Of a stretch of DNA of 64,000 bases, positions 53,582 to 63,168 are shown one piece after another (the first letter of the stretch is position 1; the number at the start of each line of letters is the position of its first letter). Under the pieces are notes generated by a model. That model did not search any database. It worked only from the letters and a program-made list of their open reading frames with translations, and was not told where the DNA came from. The stretch is from Corynebacterium sp. SCR221107 (GTDB lineage: Bacteria; Actinomycetota; Actinomycetes; Mycobacteriales; Mycobacteriaceae). The stretch lies in assembly GCF_027886475.1 (NCBI RefSeq), contig NZ_CP115670.1:620001-684000 (forward strand), in the 5' to 3' direction. A program made the translations under genes and the position numbers.

Positions 53582-54550
53582 ATGGCTGAACCGAATGAAC
53601 TACCCAACGGCATGGCCTATGCCTTCTACGACATCGCCCACGAGGGTGCGCAGGTGCGCGCGGTCGCTGGTGTCGTCGGCGACAAGCTACTGGAAGGGCT
53701 CAAAGGCATGTTGCCGCGAAGCGTTGTCGTCTATGCCCAGGATGGCATCTCGCGGGCGGCGACCAACCTGGCGGTTGCCATGCGCTCACCGCTGGAATAC
53801 CCGGTGGTAACAGTCAATCGCCTGCCGCGTTACGTCGGTCCCCTGGATGTGATTGTCGTGCTCACCGAGCGTGCCGACGATCCCCAGCTTGCTGCCGACA
53901 TCCAGGTTGCCTTGCAACGCGGTTGCACCGTGATCTTCGCTGGGCTTTCGGAAGGTCCCCTTGTGGAAGACGTCGCCGGACGTGGCGTGGTGATTCCTCA
54001 CTTGCCCACGGCGGAGGGCACCTCGCCGCTGCGTGCGCTTGCCACAGTGCGAGCAGTCTTAGATAGCCTGCATGGCGAGCCGCTGATCATCGCTCAAACC
54101 TTTGTAGATTGGGCTTCCGAGGTAGACCTTGAACTCGAAGCCTGCTCGCCCGAACGCGAGGAGGTGGTCAATCCGGCCCGTGAATTGGCTTACATTTCAG
54201 GACGGATCATTCACCTTGGATCTGACCCTATTGGCGATGCCATAGCTCACCTCGCCTGCCGCCTGTGGTCGGCAAATGGCAAGGTGAGCGTTGCTTTCGA
54301 TCGGGAGGATTGGGCGCTTTCCGCGCGGAAATTCCCCGTTTCCGATAGCTCGATCTTCGATGATCCAATCGATGGCGGCGGTAATGAGCTGCTACCGTTG
54401 AAGCTCATTGTGTGGAATCCCGGCGTGGATTCCGACGCCGATTACGGCGGGGGCGCCATAACCCAATCGGTGCCCGTTGCGGACTACTCGAACGGCTCGG
54501 CCTTGCCGCTGCGCTTGGTGGCTAGGGCATGGGCCGCCACTGCCTTCTAG
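53582..54550 (+). CDS. TobH-like protein (SIS-domain related)
   Basis: 322 residues. The protein of this locus in actinobacteria, often called TobH, resembles bifunctional phosphoglucose/phosphomannose isomerases with SIS folds. Visible pieces: VVVYAQDGISRAATNLAVAM, GPLDVIVVLTERADDPQLA (second phosphosugar-fold strand), and a C-terminal GGGAITQSVPV. The family's function is not established; a role in mannose metabolism is suggested by its place between manB and manA. GAAAGG precedes the ATG. Confidence 0.75.
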   Translation: MAEPNELPNGMAYAFYDIAHEGAQVRAVAGVVGDKLLEGLKGMLPRSVVVYAQDGISRAATNLAVAMRSPLEYPVVTVNRLPRYVGPLDVIVVLTERADDPQLAADIQVALQRGCTVIFAGLSEGPLVEDVAGRGVVIPHLPTAEGTSPLRALATVRAVLDSLHGEPLIIAQTFVDWASEVDLELEACSPEREEVVNPARELAYISGRIIHLGSDPIGDAIAHLACRLWSANGKVSVAFDREDWALSARKFPVSDSSIFDDPIDGGGNELLPLKLIVWNPGVDSDADYGGGAITQSVPVADYSNGSALPLRLVARAWAATAF

Positions 54551-54672
54551 GGATCGAGTTTCCCAATCCAGCCAGGCGGCACCGACCCCGGTGTCGCTTC
54601 GCCTGCGCGCACACGGCCTACCCAGGTTGGTGGCAGCTCAGGTGAAGTTGTAAGACATAGGAAGAAAACCAT

Positions 54673-55893
54673 ATGCAGTTGCTCCAACCGACCATTCAGA
54701 ACTATGCATGGGGTTCGCGAGAGCTCATCGCCGCGCTGCGCGGCGACGAGCCTACCGAGCACCCCGAGGCTGAACTGTGGTACGGGGCGCATCCAGGCGG
54801 GCCCACTGGTCTTGCTGCAACCCCAGGGAAAACACTGGCAGAGCTCATCGCGGAAGATCCCGAAGCTGAGCTGGGCAGTCGCAGTCGCGCGCAATTTGGG
54901 GATCGTTTGCCATTCTTGCTCAAGATCTTGGCAGCGGGCGCGCCACTGTCGCTGCAGGCCCATCCCTCCAAGCGTCAGGCAGAGGAGGGCTTCGCCCGCG
55001 AGGATGCTGCAGGTATTGAACTAGGCGCCCGAAACCGCAACTACAAGGACCCGAATCACAAGCCTGAGCTCTTGGTGGCCCTGACCGAGTTCCATGCGAT
55101 GGCTGGTTTCCGCCCGCTTGAGCGGACAGTGGAATTGCTTAATGCTATTCAGTGCCCCGAGCTCGAACACTATGTGAGCATGCTGGATGCCGGCGGCGCG
55201 GAGGAGGACAACCTGCGCGCGTTGTTTACCACCTGGATTACCATTCCCTCGGGCGCGCGCCATGCGCTGATCGATGCCGTGGATGCCGCAATCAGGGCGC
55301 AGCTTCCGCACCTTACAGATACCTGGATGCAGCTTCCCTTGGAAAACGTGCTCGACCTCAACGATCGCTACCCCGGCGATATCGGGGTGCTCGGCGCGTT
55401 GCTGTTGAATTACGAGGTACTTCAACCTGGAGAGGCAATCTATCTCGACGCGGGCAACCTGCACGCCTACGTCAAAGGCCTGGGCGTGGAAATCATGGCT
55501 AACTCCGACAACGTGTTACGTGGTGGGCTGACCTCCAAGTACGTTGACGTCGCTGAATTGGTCAAGGTTCTCAAGTTCCAATCGCTGGCATCCCCGAAAG
55601 TGGAATGCGTGGATGGGCATTATCAGGTGCCGATCGACGAGTTTGACTTGCGGTGCATTCCGGTGGATGGGAAGACCACTATCGATCATGACTGTGCCGC
55701 GATAGTCTTGGCCATCGCGGGCGAGGTGCAGGTAAGCGTTGCAGCCTCGAGCAGTGGGGCCGATGGACAAGCCAATTCCAAGGGGGAGGAAGACTCCCAA
55801 TCCTTGCGCCCCACGGACGCAGTGTTTGTGTCCGCGTGCGAGCCGTCGATCACCTTAAACGGTAACGGCACCGTTTTTATTGCTACGGTGTAG
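54673..55893 (+). CDS. manA: Mannose-6-phosphate isomerase, class I
   Basis: 406 residues, zinc-dependent cupin that interconverts fructose 6-phosphate and mannose 6-phosphate. Motifs: IQNYAWGSRELI, LQAHPSKRQA, the zinc-site block DPNHKPELLVALTEFHAMAGF, and DAGNLHAYVKGLGVEIMANSDNVLRGG. A second cupin half occupies the C-terminus with a low-complexity insert (about 355-380). AGGAAG lies about nine bases before the ATG. It feeds ManB and ManC encoded upstream. Confidence 0.95.
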   Translation: MQLLQPTIQNYAWGSRELIAALRGDEPTEHPEAELWYGAHPGGPTGLAATPGKTLAELIAEDPEAELGSRSRAQFGDRLPFLLKILAAGAPLSLQAHPSKRQAEEGFAREDAAGIELGARNRNYKDPNHKPELLVALTEFHAMAGFRPLERTVELLNAIQCPELEHYVSMLDAGGAEEDNLRALFTTWITIPSGARHALIDAVDAAIRAQLPHLTDTWMQLPLENVLDLNDRYPGDIGVLGALLLNYEVLQPGEAIYLDAGNLHAYVKGLGVEIMANSDNVLRGGLTSKYVDVAELVKVLKFQSLASPKVECVDGHYQVPIDEFDLRCIPVDGKTTIDHDCAAIVLAIAGEVQVSVAASSSGADGQANSKGEEDSQSLRPTDAVFVSACEPSITLNGNGTVFIATV

Positions 55894-55931
55894 GGCGCGA
55901 AGCTTTCCTACGTATAGCACCCGATCGGCCT

Positions 55932-55977
55932 GCAGGACTGCCCGCGAGGTTTGAATAGAGCCTAGCGGGCAGTCTGC
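55932..55977. terminator. Hairpin between convergent manA and anchored-protein genes
   Basis: ACTGCCCGC (55937-55945) pairs with GCGGGCAGT (55965-55973), extended by GCAG/CTGC with one bulge. No T run. Confidence 0.6.
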
Positions 55978-56011
55978 CTTGTCAAGCCCAAGAAGTATTC
56001 TTGGCCCAGCG

Positions 56012-56908
56012 TTAGTGTGTCGCTTCCTCCTCCTTGGCAACTTCCGGGGTATCTGCCGTGCCTGAGGTGACGATGCTGTTACCTGCGGGCGCAGGGGCGA
56101 CACCGTTGTCGGGGGAGTCTGGGGTTGCTACCAAAGGCGCCGTTGGTTCGGTGACGGGGCCGTTGATCACGCCCACGGGCGTGGCGGTATCGGATGCTGC
56201 GGTGGCAGGTGCCGCGATGGGTTCGCTGGGGGTGGTGTCATCGCTGGGGAGCACGCTGCCACCAGCGGCGCCGGCGTTCATCGGCGGTCGGTCGGTGGGG
56301 ACCGGCTCGCCCGAAGTCGCATCGGTACCACCCACACCTGGTGGGGCATGAGTGGTGGCCGGCGCGGTGGTGCTGTCTGTGGTATCCGAAGGCTGTGACG
56401 CGGTTGGCAAGCCTGGGGTGGGTATTGGCTGGGGTTCGCGGTCGCGGACGTTCTCGTCACTGCTGGAGTCGGAATCGCTGGCGACGACGCCCATGCCCCG
56501 CTCTTCTTCCTGCACCGCCGAGGCAGTCGGGGATGCTACCAGTGGGAGGCCCGGGCCACCCGCCAGCGGCAGATGGCCGTCTTCCATCAACTGTTGTGGC
56601 GCGCCTAAAGCGGACCGGGTGGACAGGTTGGGGCCGCCGGGGGAGAAGGAGGCGGTGCGAATGGCCGTTACGGGCAATCCGGTGGTGGGCGTTGCTGCCT
56701 CGGGATCCTGTGCGGAATCGGTGGGTTCGTCGTGCTCAGCGATGTGCGTCGCAATGGTAGCGCTTGTGACTGGCGGACCGGCATCGGCGGTAGGTGTCGG
56801 AGTGATCGGGACTTCCCATTTCCACACTACGATGCCGGTGATGATGGCAAGAAGACAGCCAGAAAGCATGACCACCACAAAGCGCTTGCGTGTTGTGTCA
56901 GCAAACAT
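56012..56908 (-). CDS. Membrane-anchored Pro/Thr/Ala-rich protein
   Basis: 298 residues from ATG 56908 (AGGAGG about ten bases upstream). A basic start (ADTTRKR) leads to one membrane segment (about 9-28), followed by a long disordered extracellular tail rich in Pro, Thr, Ala, Ser and Gly (for example TPTPTADAGPPVTSA) ending in KEEEATH. No domain is recognised. Such tails are typical of glycosylated actinobacterial surface proteins; this is inference. It is convergent with manA. Confidence 0.75.
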   Translation of the reverse strand: MFADTTRKRFVVVMLSGCLLAIITGIVVWKWEVPITPTPTADAGPPVTSATIATHIAEHDEPTDSAQDPEAATPTTGLPVTAIRTASFSPGGPNLSTRSALGAPQQLMEDGHLPLAGGPGLPLVASPTASAVQEEERGMGVVASDSDSSSDENVRDREPQPIPTPGLPTASQPSDTTDSTTAPATTHAPPGVGGTDATSGEPVPTDRPPMNAGAAGGSVLPSDDTTPSEPIAAPATAASDTATPVGVINGPVTEPTAPLVATPDSPDNGVAPAPAGNSIVTSGTADTPEVAKEEEATH

Positions 56909-57637
56909 TTCAGCGCGTCCTCCTTTCGAGAAGGTGTTGTGCGCGGTGTGCCCACGTCCGCAAAGGCATCCATCAGTGAGCGATGGCCACATGCACCGGT
57001 GCGCCGTCGTTTGCTACGGCATGACCGGTTGTTGCCGGGCCGGTTGAGACGTAACCAACCTTGCTGCGTGATCTTTCATGGGACGGCCTGACGGGTGGGA
57101 CACGTTACTGGCAGGTGTATCCTCAGTCACCTTTTTCATCACAAATTGGTAACAAGAACGCTAGCATACGGGGGCAGTCGGTGTGAACCCCCGGAAATGC
57201 GCAATCGTTTTACCTGCATAAATCGTGGCGCGACCATAACGAAGGAGTAACCCCATTGGGGTGCAGTCCTGCCTGGTGCGGCGCGCGGGGTTGTGGTTGC
57301 TGGTGACCGAGCAATGGGTGGGGAAAGAGGTCTGGTGTGCATCCGCGACAAACGTGGCTTGCACAGGGTATAAGAAAGATGAGGAGGAACTCTCGGCGGC
57401 GCAGTCGTGTGATGAAACGCCGGGAACCGGTCGCCGGAAACGAGCCAGCGCAGTCATGCCGCAGCACACTGTTACAACGTCGACATTCACAATTTCACAG
57501 TCACACTTGGGCGGCTCACGGTTGATCCGGGGCCGAGCTGGTCCCGACTTTGGTTGACCCGCAGCGATTTCCTACTGAAGAAATCCGGCCAGCACACCGT
57601 GGATTCATCAAGCAAACACACAAAAAGGAGGGGCGCC
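56909..57637. other. Intergenic region between anchored-protein and DUF4259 genes
   Basis: 729 bases between divergent starts. A weak AGGTG/CACCT hairpin with TTTTT lies at 57113-57136. Open frames here lack ribosome-binding sites and domains. No interspersed 12-mer. Confidence 0.45.
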
Positions 57638-57991
57638 ATGAGCGCTTGGGAGCACAAGATCTTCGCGGAAGATGCAAACATTGATTTCCTCGACGAACTA
57701 GCAGAACTTGAAAATGAGGACATAATCGAGGCCATCCGCGATGCCTGCGTCCTTGCCACCAGCGGTGGAAGGTTGTCCGAGGATGAGATCAACAATGGCT
57801 ATGCTGCGGCGACCATTGCGGCAATCTGGTGTGGGGCGCCGTATTCCGCGGGCGACGTGGTCGAAAGCTATCCGTTTATCCGCACGCTCATAGGCCACGC
57901 CGATGAGGCCCTGGCTGAGGCTGCCAGCGAGGTGCTCGAAGGTGCCGAGACCGAAGAAGACCTCGAGGCACTGATCGAGGCGCTGAGCTAG
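57638..57991 (+). CDS. DUF4259 family protein
   Basis: 117 residues, acidic and helical. N-terminal WEHKIFAEDANIDFLDELAE matches the WGTGPFDNDTAADF-type start of the DUF4259 family, then a repeat-like INNGYAAATIAAIW segment. Function unknown. The frame is open upstream, but AAGGAGG at 57625-57631 sets the ATG at 57638. It stands alone before a 12-mer inverted pair. Confidence 0.82.
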   Translation: MSAWEHKIFAEDANIDFLDELAELENEDIIEAIRDACVLATSGGRLSEDEINNGYAAATIAAIWCGAPYSAGDVVESYPFIRTLIGHADEALAEAASEVLEGAETEEDLEALIEALS

Positions 57992-58088
57992 TCCGACTTC
58001 GTTTGGCCTTTGCGGTCACAGCCGTCACTCAGTGGTGCTGAACTCCAAGGGGCGTGGGGCGGCGGTTCGTGGCAGTGTATTCGCGATT

Positions 58089-58129
58089 TACTTGCCGACG
58101 TCGCCACGAGCGGGCACCGTCGGCAAGCA
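58089..58129. repeat. Inverted pair of interspersed 12-mers
   Basis: TACTTGCCGACG (58089-58100, one mismatch) faces the exact copy CGTCGGCAAGCA (58118-58129). The ten inner bases are perfectly complementary, so RNA from either strand forms a ten-pair stem with a 17-base loop, 100 bases after the DUF4259 gene stop. No T run. Confidence 0.75.
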
Positions 58130-58207
58130 GTGCCGTTTCCGGCCGGCATGTATGGTTAGAAGCGATACTTTTATTCCTCTTCCCATGCCTTAAGGAGCCC
58201 CCGTCTA

Positions 58208-59656
58208 ATGAGCGACGAATTCGCTTTTGACTTCAAGGTTGCAGACCTTTCCCTCGCGCAGGCCGGTCGCCACCAGATCCGCCTGGCCGAGTACGAGATG
58301 CCAGGTCTGATGCAGCTGCGCCAGGAGTACAAGGAGGAACAGCCACTCAAGGGTGCGCGCATCGCAGGTTCGATACACATGACCGTGCAGACGGCGGTGC
58401 TGATCGAGACCCTCGTCGCCTTAGGCGCTGAGGTCCGCTGGGCCTCCTGCAACATCTTCTCCACCCAGGACGAGGCCGCCGCAGCGGTCGTCGTGGGCAA
58501 GGAAGGCACCCCGGACAATCCGCAGGGCGTGCCGGTATTCGCGTGGAAGGGTGAGACCCTCGACGAATACTGGTGGTGCATCAACCAGATTTTCAGCTGG
58601 GGCGAGGGCGTGCTGCCCAATATGATCCTTGATGACGGCGGCGACGCCACCATGGCCGTGATCCGCGGCAAGGAATTCGAGGCCGCCGGATTGGTGCCGC
58701 CGATCCAGGGGGGAGACTCCGACGAGTACCAGGCCTTCCTCAACATGCTGCGCGGGGTTCTGGCCGAGGAGGGTCCGAAGTGGACTGCGATCTCCGAGTC
58801 CGTCAAAGGTGTCACCGAGGAGACCACCACGGGCGTGCACCGTCTCTACCACTTCGCTGAGGAGGGTGTCTTGCCCTTCCCAGCGATGAACGTCAACGAT
58901 GCCGTGACCAAGTCCAAGTTCGACAATAAGTACGGTACTCGCCACTCGCTCATCGACGGCATCAACCGCGCCACCGACATGCTCATGGGTGGCAAGAACG
59001 TCCTCATCTGCGGTTATGGCGACGTGGGCAAGGGCTGTGCGGAGGCGATGGCCGGTCAGGGAGCGCGCGTGAAGGTCACCGAGGCCGATCCGATTAACGC
59101 CCTGCAGGCCCTCATGGATGGCTTCCCCGTCGTGCACACCGATGACGCCATCGCTGACGCCGACATCGTGATCACCGCTACCGGCAACATGGGCATCATC
59201 TCCTTCGAACAGATGCTGAAGATGAAGGATCACGCCGTGCTGGGCAACATCGGCCACTTCGACAATGAAATCGACATGGCCTCGCTGCTACACCGCGACG
59301 ATGTCACCCGCGTCAACATCAAGCCGCAGGTCGACGAGTTCACCCTCCCTAATGGCACCTCCATCGTGGTGCTGTCCGAGGGCCGTCTGCTCAACCTCGG
59401 CAACGCTACCGGCCACCCCAGCTTCGTGATGTCTACCTCCTTCGCGGATCAGACCATCGCGCAGATCGAGCTTTTCCGCAACGACGGCCGCTACGGCAAT
59501 GAGGTCTACCGCCTGCCGAAGATCCTGGACGAGAAGGTGGCTCGCATCCACGTCGAGGCCCTGGGTGGAACGATCACCGAGCTGACCAAGGAACAGGCTG
59601 AGTACATCGGCGTAGATGTGGCAGGTCCCTACAAGCCCGAGCACTACCGTTACTAG
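58208..59656 (+). CDS. sahH: Adenosylhomocysteinase
   Basis: 482 residues. NAD-dependent hydrolysis of S-adenosylhomocysteine to adenosine and homocysteine in the methyl cycle. N-terminal [38 protein letters not shown], the NAD-binding [17 protein letters not shown], and the C-terminal [22 protein letters not shown] ending KPEHYRY. The insert with long acidic loops is that of the actinobacterial type. AAGGAGC precedes the ATG. Tmk follows after two bases, so they are cotranscribed. Adenosine made here needs a working route of removal, and the deaminase relative at 6135 looks inactive. Confidence 0.97.
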   Translation: MSDEFAFDFKVADLSLAQAGRHQIRLAEYEMPGLMQLRQEYKEEQPLKGARIAGSIHMTVQTAVLIETLVALGAEVRWASCNIFSTQDEAAAAVVVGKEGTPDNPQGVPVFAWKGETLDEYWWCINQIFSWGEGVLPNMILDDGGDATMAVIRGKEFEAAGLVPPIQGGDSDEYQAFLNMLRGVLAEEGPKWTAISESVKGVTEETTTGVHRLYHFAEEGVLPFPAMNVNDAVTKSKFDNKYGTRHSLIDGINRATDMLMGGKNVLICGYGDVGKGCAEAMAGQGARVKVTEADPINALQALMDGFPVVHTDDAIADADIVITATGNMGIISFEQMLKMKDHAVLGNIGHFDNEIDMASLLHRDDVTRVNIKPQVDEFTLPNGTSIVVLSEGRLLNLGNATGHPSFVMSTSFADQTIAQIELFRNDGRYGNEVYRLPKILDEKVARIHVEALGGTITELTKEQAEYIGVDVAGPYKPEHYRY

Positions 59657-59658
59657 TC

Positions 59659-60285
59659 ATGATCATTGCGATCGAAGGCATCGACGGCGCGGGAAAGAAT
59701 ACCCTTGTCACGGCCCTTATGCAGCGATTCGGGGCCCATCGACTGGAGGTGATTGCCTTCCCACGCTACGAGCAGTCCATCCACGCCCAGCTCGCCCAGA
59801 AGGCACTGTATGGGGACATGGGTGATCTCGTGGATTCCGCTTATGGCATGGCGACGATGTTCGCTCTGGATCGCCTGGGTGCGAAAGAAGCGATCGAGCG
59901 CGCCGATCAGGCGGGCAAGCTGGTTCTATTGGATCGATACGTTGCCTCTAATGCCGCCTATACGGCGGCGCGGTTGGAGGATCCCGCGGCGATCGAGTGG
60001 ATCGAGCAGCTCGAGTTCGGCACGCTTGGCCTTCCGCGCCCGGATCATCAAATCCTGCTGGCTACCGCACCCGCTTTGGCGATGGAGCGTGCCCGCAGCC
60101 GAGAGGAGCAGGATTCGGCTCGAACGCGAGATAGGTACGAGTCCGATGGCGGTTTGCAGCAGCGCACCGCCGATGCTTACCGACGATTGGCTCAGGCCTC
60201 GTGGGTGTCTCCGTGGTTGGTGCTCGAGCCTGACTATGACCTCGATGACGTCTGCGCCATCGTCGAGAAAATGGTTGCCCACTAG
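59659..60285 (+). CDS. tmk: Thymidylate kinase
   Basis: 208 residues. Phosphorylates dTMP to dTDP. P-loop EGIDGAGKNTLV at the N-terminus, FPRYEQSIHAQ, the DR-type VLLDRYVASNAAYTAARL, and a LID with Arg residues (ARSREEQDSARTRD). The ATG is two bases after the sahH stop, a layout conserved in corynebacteria and mycobacteria. Confidence 0.95.
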   Translation: MIIAIEGIDGAGKNTLVTALMQRFGAHRLEVIAFPRYEQSIHAQLAQKALYGDMGDLVDSAYGMATMFALDRLGAKEAIERADQAGKLVLLDRYVASNAAYTAARLEDPAAIEWIEQLEFGTLGLPRPDHQILLATAPALAMERARSREEQDSARTRDRYESDGGLQQRTADAYRRLAQASWVSPWLVLEPDYDLDDVCAIVEKMVAH

Positions 60286-60396
60286 GCTGCTGGGTTGATG
60301 TGCGCGTTAACCAATGTGTTTAGAATGGCACAAGGTTATTAACCCGCACTCATCCCTTTTCCCATAACTGATTCCCAAGGAAGGGCGTTGTACTTC

Positions 60397-61074
60397 ATGG
60401 CCCAGAAGATCCTCGTAGTCGACGATGACCCCGCAATCTCGGAGATGCTCAGCATCGTGCTGGAGGCTGAAGGGTTTGACACCGTAGCAGTCACCGATGG
60501 TACCGTTGCGGTCGACACCTTCCGAGCGGAACAGCCCGACCTGGTGCTCTTGGACCTTATGCTGCCCGGTATGAACGGCATCGACATCTGTCGCATCATC
60601 CGCCAGGAGTCCTCGGTGCCCATCGTTATGCTCACCGCAAAGACCGACACGGTCGACGTGGTGCTGGGGCTTGAGTCCGGGGCCGATGATTATGTCAACA
60701 AGCCCTTTAAACCCAAGGAGCTCGTTGCCCGCATCCGCGCGCGCCTGCGCCGCACGGACACCGAGGAGTCCGATATCCTCACCATCGGCGGGCTTTCCAT
60801 TGACGTGCCGGGACACACCGTTCGTCGCGGACATGAGGAAATCAGCCTCACCCCACTCGAGTTTGACCTCCTTCTCGAGCTGGCATCGAAACCGGGGCAG
60901 GTGTTTACCCGCGAGGAATTGCTGCACAAGGTGTGGGGTTATCGCAATGCTTCCGATACCCGCTTGGTAAACGTCCATGTGCAGCGCCTGCGCGCCAAGA
61001 TCGAGCAGGATCCGGAAAACCCACAGATCGTGCTCACTGTTCGAGGCGTGGGGTATAAGACCGGCCAGGAATAG
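60397..61074 (+). CDS. mtrA: Response regulator MtrA
   Basis: 225 residues from ATG 60397. OmpR/PhoB type: receiver domain with acidic pocket (Asp9, Asp10) and phosphoacceptor Asp53 in LLLDLMLPGMNG, then a winged helix DNA-binding domain (about 130-225) with EISLTPLEFDLLLELA. AAGGAAGG at 60379-60386 fits ATG 60397 better than the in-frame TTG at 60388. TAGAAT at 60321-60326 may be its -10 box. It controls cell-wall and osmotic genes in corynebacteria together with MtrB. Confidence 0.97.
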   Translation: MAQKILVVDDDPAISEMLSIVLEAEGFDTVAVTDGTVAVDTFRAEQPDLVLLDLMLPGMNGIDICRIIRQESSVPIVMLTAKTDTVDVVLGLESGADDYVNKPFKPKELVARIRARLRRTDTEESDILTIGGLSIDVPGHTVRRGHEEISLTPLEFDLLLELASKPGQVFTREELLHKVWGYRNASDTRLVNVHVQRLRAKIEQDPENPQIVLTVRGVGYKTGQE

Positions 61075-61080
61075 AAAAGC

Positions 61081-63168
61081 GTGGCGGCAATCATTCTTCA
61101 GCGTATGAGACGGGCCCAGCGGCGCTTTGCGCATCGCTGGCGCACTTCCTTGCAGATTAGGGTGCTCGGCTCCATCTTTATCGCCTCCGCGGTGGTGATG
61201 ATCTTGCTCGCGATCGTGCTCGTGAGCTTCGTGACCCAAAACCTCGTGGACTCGAAGTTAGACATCGCCAACTCTGAGATTGACCGCGCACGGGTCGCGG
61301 TGGAAAACCAGATCGAAGCAACGGGCACGTCCTCCACCTTGCAGACGCGTCTGAACGCTGCGCGCGCTGCTCTTGCCAACCGTGGTACGGATGCTGGACA
61401 GGCGGTGTATGAGCCGGTCATAGTAGTTAATAATCCGGATGGTTCGGTCATAGCCGCGCCCCAGGGATACCGGATCCCGGAGCGGCTGCGAAGCTTTGTT
61501 GCCCAGGGTCAAATCTCCTATCAATACGCCACGATCGATCGCAGCGACGGCTCTACATACAAGGCCATTATCATCGGCACCCCGACCGAGTCGGACATCC
61601 CGAATCTCCAGGTGTATCTGGTGATGAGCATGGAAAGCGAAGAGGCCACCCTCGCACTGCTGCGTGGCCTGTTTTCGGGAGCAGCCATTGTGTTGGTGGT
61701 GCTGCTGGTGGGCATCGCCTGGCTTTTGACGCAGCAGGTGATCACACCGGTGCGCTCCGCCTCCCGTATTGCCGAGCGCTTCGCTAACGGACACCTGCGT
61801 GAGCGCATGGTCGTCGACGGCGAAGATGAGATGGCGCGTCTGGCCATGAGTTTTAACACGATGGCCGAGTCGCTATCTAAGCAGATCAACCAGTTGGAGG
61901 AATACGGCAACCTCCAGCGGCAATTCACCTCCGATGTCTCCCACGAGCTGCGTACGCCGCTGACCACGGTGCGCATGGCCGCGGACATGATCGCCGACGA
62001 CGCAGAGAATCTCTCCGCACCGACCAGGCGCGCCACCGAGCTGATGGTTCGCGAACTCGATCGCTTCGAAGCTTTGCTCGCAGACTTGTTGGAAATCTCC
62101 CGCCATGACGCAGGTGTGGCGGATCTCGCGGAATCCAATCTGGACCTGCGTACCTGTATTTCCGCAGCCTGGCAGCAGACCGAATACCTCGCCGACTCGC
62201 TCGGGGTTCAGGTGCGCTTCATCAAGCCGGAGGAACCGGTGATGGTGGTAGGCGACTCGCGTCGCATCGAGCGCATCCTGCGCAACCTGTTGGCCAATGC
62301 CATCGACCACTCGGAAGGCAAGCCAGTGGTGGTTCAGCTGGCCGAAACCACCCAGGCGGCGGCGATTACAGTCGTTGATCATGGCGTGGGTCTCAAGCCC
62401 GGCCAGGAGGAGTTGGTCTTTAACCGCTTCTGGCGGGCAGATCCGTCTCGCGTGCGCCATTCCGGTGGCACGGGCCTAGGCCTTGCGATTAGCCATGAAG
62501 ATGCTCGCCTGCACGGCGGCACCTTGGACGCCCTCGGCGAGGAGGGTGTGGGCACCATGTTCCGCTTGGTGCTGCCCAAGAAGCCGCATGAGCGCTATTC
62601 GGTTGATCCTTTGCCTCTGGAAGTTCCCACGCCTGTGGATGAAGCCGGTATTTCCGCGCCCACTGGGGACATGGTGGTCGCGCTGGACGATGCCGCACGA
62701 AAGGCATTGGTCGGGGGAGTTGCGGCCGTGGATAGCGCGCCGTTGGAACAAGAAACATTCACTGATGCGGCGCTGGGGGCGTCGGCAAGCAATGCAGCGA
62801 CCGATTTCGAGGAGATTGCCAGCGGCGTGGGCAGCCTCGACGGTGCCAATAACGCCACGGGTGCCAAAATTTCCGACAGACTCGACAGCACAAGCGGTTC
62901 CGATGACGCTATTGAGATGGACAATGTCGATGACGTGGAATGGGCCGGTTTCGATGACCCGGCGCACCCCCACTCAGGTAGGGTGACCAGCTACGACGAC
63001 CTCGTTGACCTCGAGGAATTAGAGAATTTCTATGACCCCGACTTCGAAGACACTGCGCATCCTCCGGCGCGGAAAGCAGGTAACAGTAATGGCGCAGCTG
63101 CTGACTCCGGGGATAAGGCAAAGGGTGAATACTCGGGTTCGCATCGGGCGGAGGAGGAAGAGCAGTGA
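61081..63168 (+). CDS. mtrB: Sensor histidine kinase MtrB, extended form
   Basis: 695 residues, GTG start six bases after mtrA. Two membrane segments (about 30-52 and 197-217) flank an extracellular sensor domain; HAMP follows (about 218-270), then HisKA with phosphoacceptor His288 in SDVSHELRTPL, and an ATPase domain with NAIDHSEG, HGVGLKPGQE and GTGLGLAI. The kinase ends near residue 500. About 195 further residues form an acidic, disordered tail ending in Glu-rich AEEEEQ. Known corynebacterial MtrB proteins are about 500 residues, so the tail is unusual. Confidence 0.95.
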   Translation: MAAIILQRMRRAQRRFAHRWRTSLQIRVLGSIFIASAVVMILLAIVLVSFVTQNLVDSKLDIANSEIDRARVAVENQIEATGTSSTLQTRLNAARAALANRGTDAGQAVYEPVIVVNNPDGSVIAAPQGYRIPERLRSFVAQGQISYQYATIDRSDGSTYKAIIIGTPTESDIPNLQVYLVMSMESEEATLALLRGLFSGAAIVLVVLLVGIAWLLTQQVITPVRSASRIAERFANGHLRERMVVDGEDEMARLAMSFNTMAESLSKQINQLEEYGNLQRQFTSDVSHELRTPLTTVRMAADMIADDAENLSAPTRRATELMVRELDRFEALLADLLEISRHDAGVADLAESNLDLRTCISAAWQQTEYLADSLGVQVRFIKPEEPVMVVGDSRRIERILRNLLANAIDHSEGKPVVVQLAETTQAAAITVVDHGVGLKPGQEELVFNRFWRADPSRVRHSGGTGLGLAISHEDARLHGGTLDALGEEGVGTMFRLVLPKKPHERYSVDPLPLEVPTPVDEAGISAPTGDMVVALDDAARKALVGGVAAVDSAPLEQETFTDAALGASASNAATDFEEIASGVGSLDGANNATGAKISDRLDSTSGSDDAIEMDNVDDVEWAGFDDPAHPHSGRVTSYDDLVDLEELENFYDPDFEDTAHPPARKAGNSNGAAADSGDKAKGEYSGSHRAEEEEQ
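62780..62791 (-). repeat. Interspersed 12-mer, G variant, in mtrB extension
   Basis: CGTCGGCAAGCA encoding ASAS in the disordered MtrB tail. On the other strand CGCTGCAT precedes the motif, matching the upstream consensus. Confidence 0.75.
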
